A DNA stretch of 64,000 bases, taken from positions 1,922,001 to 1,986,000 of the forward strand of contig BROI01000002.1 in NCBI GenBank assembly GCA_027923505.1, given 5' to 3'. Under the pieces are notes generated by a model, which saw nothing but the letters and a program-made list of their open reading frames with translations, had not been told where the DNA came from and searched no databases. Positions 1 to 8,966 of this stretch are shown piece after piece; position 1 is the first letter of the stretch; each line of letters opens with the position of its first letter. This stretch comes from Mayamaea pseudoterrestris. Its lineage: Eukaryota; Bacillariophyta; Bacillariophyceae; Sellaphorales; Sellaphoraceae. Position numbers and translations under genes: made by a program.

Positions 1-257
1 AGATGTGCTCAACAGCCAGGATGTCGGCCTTCGTCACAGGACAGTTCGGCAACTGATTGCTAGTAACGCTGCGCAGGTAATCCTTGAGGCTTGGCCGTCC
101 AATTTTGAGTTGCAGTTCCTCAGCTCTAACAGCGCGTAAATAGTCATCATTGGTGTAGTTAGTACGGTTATCGTCTACCGTAGTCAACATCGCCACTCCA
201 TCCTTGACATCGCTGCGCTTGCCCTTCGAAAAGCTCTCGCAAACATACAGCCCAGAG

Positions 258-1844
258 TCAGTCTCGACAAACTCGCTGCTTACCATCCGGCTTCTCCACA
301 ACGAACATTGGACGATCCACGCCGTGCATGAGATACTCCACGGTAAACTTCTTGCGGACTTGCGCCAAACTCAAAATGTTCGCCAGTCCCTGCGGATACC
401 ACCACACCGGACCATAGCCCTCCAGGTCGCCCATCATGTTCGTCCTTACTGTACCAGCGTTGCACTTGATCACCATCCACGTTGGCACCGGGCGAATGTT
501 CGTCAGCATCTTGGCGTTGCAGAACAGATCCACTGTCGACTGATTGTCCAAGAGCACAGCCTTCTTCGAGATGTTCACCTTCGGCGGCTGCGCGAACATG
601 TATCCGACCTCATCGTCGTCATCGCTTTCTTCCTCGCTACCCAGCGTGAAGTGCTGCGCCCCACTAGCCTCTGCAGCCGGCGCACTCTCCGTAGACTCCG
701 TTCTCGTAGGACAGTCTCGCTGCACATGACCAACCTGTTGACAGGTCCAGCATCTGGGAGGGTCACGCGCTGTACCAGTCGTGTGAAACGCCACGCCCTC
801 GTTCGTTGGCAACGTGGCTTCTCCATCCGCATGCTCACGACGCTGCATGATGTTGTATGCATCGTGGATCGTCAACGGGAAGTTGTCGTGCCCGTCGAGG
901 TAGCAGTTGCGCAAGTGCTTGCAATACCCAGCGTATTCGCCCGTTGCGCCACGCACGAAAAGCATCGCAAGCTCGAGCTCTTCGGCGGCCTTGATATCCT
1001 CCTTGTTCGCCTTGTTACGATTGTCATCCTTGGCAATGTTCAACGCCACAATCTCGTTGTGCATCGTGACGCCAACCGCCTTCGCCACGTCTGCCAGCGT
1101 GACCATGCTTTCGTAATATTTCTGCAGGCTTTCGCGCGCTCCTTGAGTACGTCCGAACAACTCAGCTTGAATGTCCACGACTTGATCCACAAGTTTGCAG
1201 CGCCCTTCGTACGTATGCGAGATCTCCTTGATAATCGCCAGCAACTTAATTCCGTCCGTGTCCTCCTCGGCGTCTCGGAACTTGGCGTGCGACTTGACAC
1301 GATCCTTCATACGCTCCGTGCATTGTCCATGCAACACGGCGTAGAGACCAGCGAGGAAGTCGGAGTATACACGCACGCGCTCGACATGCTCTTTCTTGTC
1401 GGCCTTGTATTCCTCGAGCATTATGGACCAGTCCGAGTCCGTCGTGTCGGCATCCTTCGTTGGACGTGCAGGCTCGTCAGGAATCTCCAGTTCCACGTTG
1501 CGCATGCCCTTGAGCAGCTCCTTGGTATATTTCTTGTAGGAGCGCCCGACGAAAGTGATGATCTCGTTCGTCGTACGGATGAATCCATCGGGATCGCGCG
1601 AACCGTTATAGTCGTAGATGAATCCAGCGAGCGTCGGCTCGCTTCCTTGGAAATTTCCACTCGGCGCACGACTCGGTCCGTTGAGTCTGTTACCATTGCC
1701 TTGATTCCCGGAACGATTCCCAGCACGATTCCCACGACGATAATGACGGTTGCGTCGGTTTCCTTCGCTTGCTGGCGGAGCGGGAGGTGCACCTCCACCG
1801 CTCGACGCCGCTCCTGTCGTCGGAGTATTGCTCGTCGAAGACAT
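258..1844 (-). CDS. Gag-like protein of the copia element with zinc knuckle and protease-like motif
   Basis: A 528-residue open frame. The N-terminal 60 residues are rich in Ser, Gly, Asn and Arg; the middle is helical and Gag-like; a CX2CX4HX4C zinc knuckle (CWTCQQVGHVQRDC) lies near residue 365, followed by an acidic stretch and the LLDNQSTVD motif typical of the aspartic protease of diatom copia elements. It packages element RNA in the family. It starts 27 bp inside the candidate LTR. A 559-residue frame on the other strand over the same bases is a shadow. Confidence 0.85.
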   Translation of the reverse strand: MSSTSNTPTTGAASSGGGAPPAPPASEGNRRNRHYRRGNRAGNRSGNQGNGNRLNGPSRAPSGNFQGSEPTLAGFIYDYNGSRDPDGFIRTTNEIITFVGRSYKKYTKELLKGMRNVELEIPDEPARPTKDADTTDSDWSIMLEEYKADKKEHVERVRVYSDFLAGLYAVLHGQCTERMKDRVKSHAKFRDAEEDTDGIKLLAIIKEISHTYEGRCKLVDQVVDIQAELFGRTQGARESLQKYYESMVTLADVAKAVGVTMHNEIVALNIAKDDNRNKANKEDIKAAEELELAMLFVRGATGEYAGYCKHLRNCYLDGHDNFPLTIHDAYNIMQRREHADGEATLPTNEGVAFHTTGTARDPPRCWTCQQVGHVQRDCPTRTESTESAPAAEASGAQHFTLGSEEESDDDDEVGYMFAQPPKVNISKKAVLLDNQSTVDLFCNAKMLTNIRPVPTWMVIKCNAGTVRTNMMGDLEGYGPVWWYPQGLANILSLAQVRKKFTVEYLMHGVDRPMFVVEKPDGKQRVCRD

Positions 1845-1871
1845 GTCTTTTCACTCGCTTCTTGGAGAAAA

Positions 1872-2085
1872 TGTTGGATCTAGAATATATCTTGCGCGCC
1901 CTTGAAGCGACACTAATGATTAAGCAGAACAGAGTCAATAAAACCACTTTACTTATTTTCTCCAAGAAGTGATCGTCCTCGATCCACTCCTTCGGTTGCC
2001 GCTTACCGCGCTTACTTAAATGTGACCGTCTTCGTGACGTCACCGCTGCCGCTTCGGTTTGGGTTCTCATCCATGCTCAACAACA
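1872..2085 (-). repeat. Candidate 5' LTR of the copia element
   Basis: A stretch of 214 bp sits just upstream of the gag start and is bounded by TGTTG at one end and CAACA at the other, the TG...CA inverted termini expected of an LTR. The bases outside its right end are ttgtt, which would be one copy of a 5-bp target duplication; the partner lies outside the window. Only one LTR is visible, so the boundaries rest on the termini and on the position relative to gag. Confidence 0.7.
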
Positions 2086-2309
2086 TTGTTTAGCACGGAA
2101 CATCGCATAGGTTTTGACATTCGCGTTTCCTGTTCTGCAGAACATCTGCCCTCCCATACATATATTCCAGGCTACAAGTCAACTACAAATGAGTCAGCTG
2201 CACCAATCTCACCGCATACAAAACTCAAAGCATAGCCAGCATGTTTTATTTGGAAATGGACTACAGGGGTTACCGGTACGGTTGGAGGCTATTTTTACCA
2301 TTTTTCCTG

Positions 2310-3065
2310 CTATAATCGTCTTTGAGCGTCAATGAGCGCCCGCAACAACTCTGGTTCCTTGACATTGTTCAAATTAAATTCTCTAATCTTGCCAATTCCG
2401 CGAATTAACAAGGACGGTAAACGCGGAATGGCATAGTATGGGACATCCTTTGCAAGCTTGATACCAAAGTTGCCATTGAGGCCAACAGTCACTTCAAGAA
2501 TGTCATCCAAAGGGAATATGTGCTTGAATCCTGAAAGCCAAATCAAGTGATTTTAGACAAAGAACAAGTTGCCACTGACAGATCAGGTACTGATACTTGA
2601 CAGCAACATTTGCGACACACCAAAACATACATCGTATCTGCACTTACTGTATTCGTCAACGTGCACTAAGCCTTCCAGTGTGACTGCGGTGTGTGGGAGT
2701 GTCGTTCGACATTTAAAGATACCAAAGAGCAAATTGAATCCCATTAGCCAGGTGAGCCCAGGCAGCCACATGAGGCAAGCGACACTGCCTGCCAAAGCGA
2801 AACCTAGCAGACGTCTCCGTTGAAGATGCTTTTCCTGAGCGAAGTATCTCGCATCATGGTCAATCACTGCAATAATCTTATGTTCATCGCTGTCAAAGAA
2901 TAAGCGATCCTGCCAGTTGTGAGTTGCATTGGCAATGAGATCGCACGGACCAGTCTGCGAGTGAGATTGAGCATGAGGCGACAGCGACGACATGATTGAA
3001 TCCTTGTCGCCGCAGACATGGCCGTCCCGAACGTCAAGCCACGCGTTCGGAGCCGACGGATGCAT
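2310..3065 (-). CDS. Two-helix membrane protein, paralogue A
   Basis: Two exons, complement(2310..2530, 2648..3065), give 212 residues; the 117-bp intron has GTAAGT and TTTCAG borders. The protein is not recognised. It has the block DHDARYFAQEK, then about 30 hydrophobic residues that could form a membrane hairpin, then LPHTAVTLEGLVHV and, after the intron, HIFPLDDI. It shares all these blocks, and the intron position after the SKY codons (phase 1), with the next gene upstream on the same strand, so the two arose by tandem duplication. A start at 2993 (MSSLSPH, 188 residues) is an alternative. Role unknown; the hairpin between polar flanks resembles PH-like membrane proteins, which is a guess. 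Confidence 0.75.
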
Positions 3066-3561
3066 CTACTTGTTCAACGAAATAATGGCGATCAAATGTT
3101 TTCGGCGACCAGGGCAACATAAACGACAAGATGCAGCACGCAGCTGTGCGGGCTGTGAAAGAGGCGCGGTCGCAAAGAACTCTGCAAGTAACGGTGCGAC
3201 AACTAGAGACGCGACGATGGCGGGTGATGCGATAGCTAAACCAACGTTGGTACAGCCATCATTACAAGTTAGTAAGTGGAAAGCGGAGCTGGAACATTAG
3301 TGTGATCTATCCGGAGATACCGCAATGCAATAGGATACGTCACTAAAAAGCTATTTCACGCCGCATCGGTCGTTGCAATGGAACGAGTGCTGCTTCCATG
3401 TACACTTGTACCTGCAAGCGAGCATGTAAGATTTATATAGATATGCTAAAAAGCCCTGTATCCCGGTATTTAGACAAATTATTATTATTATTAGTTTGAC
3501 AGCTGCGTTCGAGTCGGAACCAAGGTCAGCAGCGAACATGAATAAAAACCTTCCTGATTCG
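3066..3561. other. Intergenic region between the tandem paralogues
   Basis: About 500 bp with no supported gene. The short open frames here show no family resemblance and have no second copy next to the neighbouring paralogue. It should carry the promoter of paralogue A and the 3' end of paralogue B. Confidence 0.5.
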
Positions 3562-4416
3562 TTACCAATCACCTTTGTCAACGACAGTCACGGCTACCGG
3601 CTTGGCACATTCTGCATCTACAAAGCGCTGCTCCATTTGAAGTGCCTCGACAGCCTTGGAGAGCAGCAAAGAATGCATCGGAGCAGCCATTGTATATTCC
3701 AATGGACCCCCACACCAGCAAACGCAGCAAGCATGCTCCCGAGGCTGCTTGTAGTAGTCAACCCTTTTTGTCAGTGTCAAAACAAAGTTTTGATCAATAA
3801 GCGTCATGTTTACAATGTCGCTGAGCGGAAAAATGTAATTGGTCTCTGCAAGATGACGAAAATGGGTTAGTGTATTGTCGCGCAAGGTATCGAGACTAAA
3901 CGCTGCAGCAACATAGTGCACAATCTTACTGTATTTACTGACGTGTACTAATCCTTCCGCAGTGATGGCCGTATGAGGGAGTTTCGTTGCACATTCGAAA
4001 ATCGCTCGAACAGTGCAATAGAAAACTGCTGCAATCAGAGCGTTTTGAAGATCCTCACCCTCCCCTTGCAGTCCAAGGAGCCAGCTAAGAAACAGCGACA
4101 GCCAGTAAAATAAGCCGAACGCGGTTAATCCAATAGACACAAAGGAAACCTTTGTGTTTCGCTTCTCCAAAGCGAATTGTTTTGCATCATGATCAAAGAC
4201 GGCAATTATATCATGCGTCTCTTTCTCATCAAAGAATGTATCCTGCCATTCATGTTTGGCAAGCTCCGGAACGACCGCATGAGCTTGCGCCGCCACTGTT
4301 CCGCTAGTCGCCGTCCATGTGGGCTCCTTGCTTGAATCAGTATCCGCAATCATGCTAACTGCTAGACGAAGACTCTCAGTAGTAGTCGAGATGCTTGAAG
4401 CCAAATTGCTTTTCAA
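3562..4416 (-). CDS. Two-helix membrane protein, paralogue B, with a frame-neutral intron
   Basis: Best read as complement(3562..3845, 3930..4416), 256 residues. The 84-bp intron (GTAAGA...CTAAC...TTGCAG) sits exactly where paralogue A is interrupted and contains no stop, so the unspliced frame is also open (284 residues). Shared blocks with A are DHDAKQFALEK, a long hydrophobic stretch around residues 98-150, LPHTAITAEGLVHV and YIFPLSDI. B has a longer loop between its two hydrophobic segments and a Cys-rich patch (CCVCWC) with an extended C-terminus that A lacks. Function unknown; membrane location is inferred from hydrophobicity only. Confidence 0.8.
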   Translation of the reverse strand: MKSNLASSISTTTESLRLAVSMIADTDSSKEPTWTATSGTVAAQAHAVVPELAKHEWQDTFFDEKETHDIIAVFDHDAKQFALEKRNTKVSFVSIGLTAFGLFYWLSLFLSWLLGLQGEGEDLQNALIAAVFYCTVRAIFECATKLPHTAITAEGLVHVSKYSKIVHYVAAAFSLDTLRDNTLTHFRHLAETNYIFPLSDIVNMTLIDQNFVLTLTKRVDYYKQPREHACCVCWCGGPLEYTMAAPMHSLLLSKAVEALQMEQRFVDAECAKPVAVTVVDKGDW

Positions 4417-5089
4417 GGAAATTCTGCTGCTGCGTTTTCAGCGTGACAACAAACCAGTGAATAAACAAGCACGAGCCCGCGAGCTAGACGACGTCCAATG
4501 AAAGTGTCGCAATTCCTTGTTGAATGTTCAAGATTCGGTCGTGTCAACGAAACGCGTGCCACTGAATCCAAGCTCCGGCGGTTGCATCACCATGGGATTC
4601 TTGTTCCCAGTTGCTCCTCGAAGAAAGCGAGACGTCAAGCCATGCGTGTCAGAACAAGCAAAAACTGCGAGGCAAGTCGATGCAGTGTGTAGGGTTGGTA
4701 CCTCGTACTGTACTGTACGCTGTTGCACTTTCACCGATGCACGAGGCAGGTGTCGTCGTAACTGCATCCAGGAAGATCCCAACGGAACGAGTTGTGGATC
4801 ATAACCTCAGTATGCAGGCGTTAACAACCTTCTTCAAGTGACGCAGCGAGTGCAGATTGTACGCTCGTCTACGCACAACGGAATGAGAGAATTGTCAATG
4901 AGTGTCAGAATTCTCGTTGGTGCAATTTCATCGGCTCGAACAAACATTGTTCTGTTTGCGTGCATGAGCGTAGACCATGGTACACATTCAGGTTTCGCAC
5001 GACCATTGCACTCACACCAAAGATCCTCTCACAATTTCGAATTTGCTCGTCTCATTCTCGGACTCTTTGTTCGCACCAATTCAACCACC
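4417..5089. other. Divergent intergenic region
   Basis: About 670 bp between the divergent paralogue B and the GRDP-like gene. An open frame in register with the GRDP gene extends back to 4838, but its sequence shows no conserved features, and the ATG at 5090 has a better start context (ACC ATG) and begins the recognisable protein. No other gene or repeat seen. Confidence 0.5.
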
Positions 5090-6748
5090 ATGACGACGGT
5101 TCAGTCCAAGCTCTTCTACTCGACCGAGGAACTCGTCGACGCGAGCAAGCAGCATATCAAGTTTCTCCGCGACTTGCACAAGCTTGGAGTCACGACGGCG
5201 GCCGTCCAACGCCACTCCCTCGTGCGCTACACGGACTTTTGGTTGCCCCTGGTCGCGAGTCGTCACTCCCAAGACGATGAGACGCCGCAAATTACCTTGA
5301 TTCCTCCGCCCGACGTTGCGTGGCTTTGGCATTGCCACCGCCTTGCTCCCAACCACTACGAGACGTACGTCAAAAAGACTTTTGACGGTAAGCTCCTTGA
5401 AGCGACTCCGCCGTTTCGCTTTCAAGACGTTGACGACGAGCATGATGGCACCCAGCGCGCCTGGAAGGAAGCGTATCCGGACGAGCCATTCCTACTCGAG
5501 CCGCTCAAGGAAGGTCACCCGACGACTGACCTTTGCTTTCCCGACCAGTACCTTGTCGGCAAGCATGACTTGATTGCGTCAGCCAAGAGCCAAGCCACCT
5601 TTCTTTGGCAAGTTTCCGGTCCGCACTTTAGCAGTGACGCCTTTCTCCACGAGGGCGTTCGTCGCTACGTTTTGTTTCTCCACGTGACGGACCACACTCT
5701 TCCACTGGTTCCTACCTATCAGATTGACCTGATGTGGCACACGCACATGCTGCTGTCCATTCACAAGTACAATGAAGATTGCGTTCGCATTCGAGGCGAC
5801 GTTTTTCACCACGACGACTCGTTGAACGATCGTTCGCTTGGATCGGACCTTGATCAATCATATCGCGCGACGATTGACCTTTGGCAGAAGAAGTACAAGG
5901 AGTTTTATCAGGTTGAAGGTAAGCACTAGTAGTGGAACGTTGCCCTCGCAGCCTACCATTGAATTTTTTCGTCTTTCATGCCACGACGGCTTCAACTTTG
6001 CATTTTGCTCTTTGCAGGAGGAATGTATCGAGGCGAACCACCGGCCTCGTACTGGAGTCGCTGCTGGGCGCCAACCTTGGAGGGAACCGAAGGAGCGGCC
6101 GTGCGTGCGCTTGCCCCGCCAGGGGCAACGGGAGCCACTTCGTCGGGCAAGAGTCCAAACGTTGTTGAATCCAAGGAACCCTATTTTATCAAAGTTTCGT
6201 ATGCGGTTGCTCGCACGGAAGCGCAAAAGGAAGGCTACGTTTTTGGACGCGGTAGTCAAGGTGTTGGGCACTATTCGCTCGACGAACGCAGCCCTCACAT
6301 TCGCTCAGCGTTCAGAATTATCCGTTTTCGTCTTAACAAGCGGATCCAATATAAGAAGGGCGAAATGTCCAACATTGTCTGCACGAGCGGTGGCTGCTGC
6401 GGCGGCACGATGAACGCGGCCGACCAGCGCAAATACGATCTTGTCGCCAAGGAAGTGGCTGACATGGAGTTGATGAAGTCCAACATTGAGAATGCCTTGC
6501 GGCACAAGGGAATTACGCCGGCCGCGGCATCGCTCAAGCGAGCAATGGACTCGACGAATCGGGATGCTCATTCAAGTGGAGCTTGGTATGCTAACTACTC
6601 GGTCGCTGCAGCATGCGGCGGTGGGGTTCCAGCTTGTGGAGGCTGCGGTGGTGGATGCGGCGGCGGTGGCGGAGGAGGATGCGGTGGCGGCGGAGGTGGA
6701 GGAGGATGCGGCGGTGGTGGCGGAGGCGGTGGCTGTGGAGGGTGTTGA
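5090..6748 (+). CDS. GRDP-like (DUF1399) glycine-rich domain protein
   Basis: Exons 5090..5918 and 6018..6748 join to 519 residues across a 99-bp intron (GTAAGC...TTTGCAG). The N-terminal half carries two histidine-rich signatures of the plant GRDP/DUF1399 family: PPPDVAWLWHCHRLAP and, about 120 residues later, YQIDLMWHTHMLLS. The middle is a probable beta-rich region. The last 50 or so residues are almost only Gly and Cys in CGGG steps, an extreme form of the glycine-rich tail. In plants these proteins are linked to stress and development; the biochemical role is not settled. The paired WHxH motifs suggest metal binding, which is inference. Confidence 0.88.
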
Positions 6749-7039
6749 GTATGGCCGGTTTGTCCAGTGTCGGCTTGCGTGTTCCGTACGTCATTTTGAT
6801 TGTTTATTTCTGCTGATTTGTTCGGTAGATGCTCTGTTAAATTTTACCATCAATTTTAACTGCGCGTCATTTAACGCACTCTACAATCAGTAGTAGGGTA
6901 AATTATGGAATTCGTCGAGGATGCATCAAACACTGCTGCAACGTCACATAGACAAAGAAACTTTACTCTACCGCCAGCTCTACCGGTAAAGGCGTAAGCA
7001 CTAAAAACATCGTAAAACAGACAAGTAGGATATGGACAA

Positions 7040-8692
7040 TCAACGCAAATCAAATTCGTCTTCGTCTTCAAGACTATCCATGTCATCTTCGTCGTCACTG
7101 CCCAGGTCAAGAGCATCCAGCTCGTCATTCAAAGCTCCCGGATCAAGAATAGCGCCTTGCGCCGCTTCGCCCTCGTAACCAGTCTTCATGTTCAAGACTT
7201 CATTAAGGCTAGGAGCGGATGGTTCAGCGGTTTCCTCTACGACGCTATCCTTTTTCGATCTGCTATTGCTTGACGACGACGACTTCTTCTTGTCCTTGGA
7301 CTTGTCCGACCGGGAAGCCGTCGTCTTGACGTCCCCCACCACCTTGCGCGCCACACCGGAAACACGCAACTGCTGCACCAGCGTCCGCATGGATAAATCC
7401 AGGTTCGCAAGCGCCGTCTTGTTGCTGCCCGCCGGTGTTCGCACCTCCTCCAGGTCGTCGGCATCGCGGCGCTTGATTGCTCGAAACAAGTCTTCGGCCA
7501 GTTTGCACTCTCGTGAATTCAAGTAGGCAGTCTTTTGGACGTGTCGCTTCAAAAATTCCTGCTCAGCGGCGATTGGGTCGCCCATGGCCAGTTGCAGAAT
7601 CGTCTCCACCACGTAGATGCGGCTCAACGTCAATGTGCTAATTCCATCCGCCTCCAAAATGGCCGCAGCGGCACCCGCGGCATACAAGGCTGACGCGTAC
7701 TCGCCGAATCCAACCAAGACGTAGATAAGGTCAATCAATGGCTCGTGCGAGTAGGCTCGATCAGACACCAGGTGCTCGCGGCACATGGCAAGTGTTTCTG
7801 GAGATGGCAGTTCGGCCGTCTCATCCGAGTCGGGATCAATAAAAGCGGAATGACCAGTTTGTCGGTAACGAACATGAGGGTTGAGTGGATCGGGCACGTG
7901 TGCCTCAATCGCTTCCTCCATACCGGCCAAGGACTCCTTGGAGAGCAACGTTCCTGATTGACCATGGTTCAGAGCTAACGCTGCCAGCACGAGCTGTTGC
8001 AACGGAGAGAATGGGATATATTTACAGTTAGCAAAGAATGGAAATGGTTGCAACAAATAATAGACAAGGGCATCACATACCGACTTGGCAGCCTTGGCTC
8101 GTTCATTCATTTGTACCCACGCTTCCGACGCCTTGCGGTGATAGTTGTAAGCCTCCTGTCGATGATCTTTAACGTCTCCATCGTCTTCCTCCAAGACCAA
8201 TTCGGCAGCCTTTGTATAATCCTGCGCCGCCGATGCCCACGCCTGAATCGCAAAGTTGCACTGACCCGAACTGACTCTACAAAATCGCTCCATCTTGTAA
8301 TCGCCAGCCTGCGCGTAGCAGTCAGCTGCTCGTTTGTAATACGTCGACGCGGCCACTGGATCGGGTTTGCTAAAGAAGGACGATTCCATTGCCTTGTTTG
8401 CCTTGGTCTTGTAGTCGGCCGCCTCCTTCAACTTGGTAGCGGCAGCTTCGCCGGATAGTGCAGGTCGAGCCTTTTTCGATTTGGCGTCCGTCGTTGTTCG
8501 ACGCGGCTGGTAGCCGCGAGCATTGGATGATGATGTTGCTTCCGTGGAATTAGCTGCTGCAACTGGACGACTGCTGCTGCTTGATGATGACTTCTTGCTG
8601 GCGTCGTCGCGATTCGACTTAGATCCGCTGCTACTTTTGGCACCTCCGCCAAAGAGAGCGTCCTTGCTTGCTTCCGTATTGTATTTCACCAT
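7040..8692 (-). CDS. SNAP-family NSF attachment protein with Ser-rich N-terminal extension
   Basis: Vesicle fusion adaptor expected to bring NSF to SNARE complexes in the cytosol. Best model complement(7040..7993, 8081..8692), 521 residues; the 87-bp intron (GTATGT...GCTAAC...CAACAG) is in phase with no stop, so an unspliced 550-residue frame also reads through. TPR-like helical repeats typical of SNAPs run from about residue 90 to 390; the region around AAEQEFLKRH resembles gamma-SNAP. Unusual parts are a Ser-rich, basic first 80 residues and a Lys/Ser linker before an acidic tail. The chain ends in DLR, like alpha-SNAP (which ends EEDLR and whose penultimate Leu stimulates NSF). Whether it is the alpha or gamma type is unclear. 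Confidence 0.82.
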   Translation of the reverse strand: MVKYNTEASKDALFGGGAKSSSGSKSNRDDASKKSSSSSSSRPVAAANSTEATSSSNARGYQPRRTTTDAKSKKARPALSGEAAATKLKEAADYKTKANKAMESSFFSKPDPVAASTYYKRAADCYAQAGDYKMERFCRVSSGQCNFAIQAWASAAQDYTKAAELVLEEDDGDVKDHRQEAYNYHRKASEAWVQMNERAKAAKSVCDALVYYLLQPFPFFANCKYIPFSPLQQLVLAALALNHGQSGTLLSKESLAGMEEAIEAHVPDPLNPHVRYRQTGHSAFIDPDSDETAELPSPETLAMCREHLVSDRAYSHEPLIDLIYVLVGFGEYASALYAAGAAAAILEADGISTLTLSRIYVVETILQLAMGDPIAAEQEFLKRHVQKTAYLNSRECKLAEDLFRAIKRRDADDLEEVRTPAGSNKTALANLDLSMRTLVQQLRVSGVARKVVGDVKTTASRSDKSKDKKKSSSSSNSRSKKDSVVEETAEPSAPSLNEVLNMKTGYEGEAAQGAILDPGALNDELDALDLGSDDEDDMDSLEDEDEFDLR

Positions 8693-8966
8693 TGTTCCTA
8701 TAGTTTAAGCGCACAATGAACGGCGGAATGAAAATGAATGTGACGGCGCGGTCACGCTCCGCCGTCATGGTGGATTGATGACCAAGTCGAAGCGGTTCTC
8801 GATTTGGCGCGACTGCAGCTTTTCAGTGCCGCTTGAATCGCCAATCCTCGCCGCAGCGCGGGGCGAGCCTTTTCCGTTTCTCGGTCAATTTCGACGGATG
8901 TTGCGACCTGTTCTAACAGCCGCATTGCTATTGCCAGCCTTGACATCGCTCGAGTAAGCAACTAAA
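8693..8966. promoter_or_regulatory. Shared divergent promoter region
   Basis: 274 bp separate the start of the SNAP-family gene (leftward) from the start of the 710-residue unknown (rightward). No clear TATA box is visible. It must hold both core promoters unless one UTR overlaps the other gene. Confidence 0.4.

Larger units (their letters stand above)
1..2085 (-). mobile_element. Ty1/copia LTR retrotransposon (CoDi-like), 5' part, cut by window edge
   Basis: Fossil element read leftwards. From right to left it shows a short LTR, a gag-like open frame with a zinc knuckle and a protease-like motif (LLDNQSTVD), then pol-type coding sequence running off the left edge. The protease motif and the pol sequence following it resemble the CoDi group of diatom Ty1/copia elements (recalled family knowledge, not searched). 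The visible part looks lightly decayed, with about one break, so it is probably fairly young. Its second LTR and any target duplication on that side lie outside the window, so age from LTR divergence cannot be judged. Confidence 0.88.

Noticed and set aside
204-1883. 559-residue rightward open frame
   Set aside because: It is the antisense of the copia gag-like frame, Arg/Leu/Val-rich with no motif, while the leftward frame has a zinc knuckle and a protease motif.
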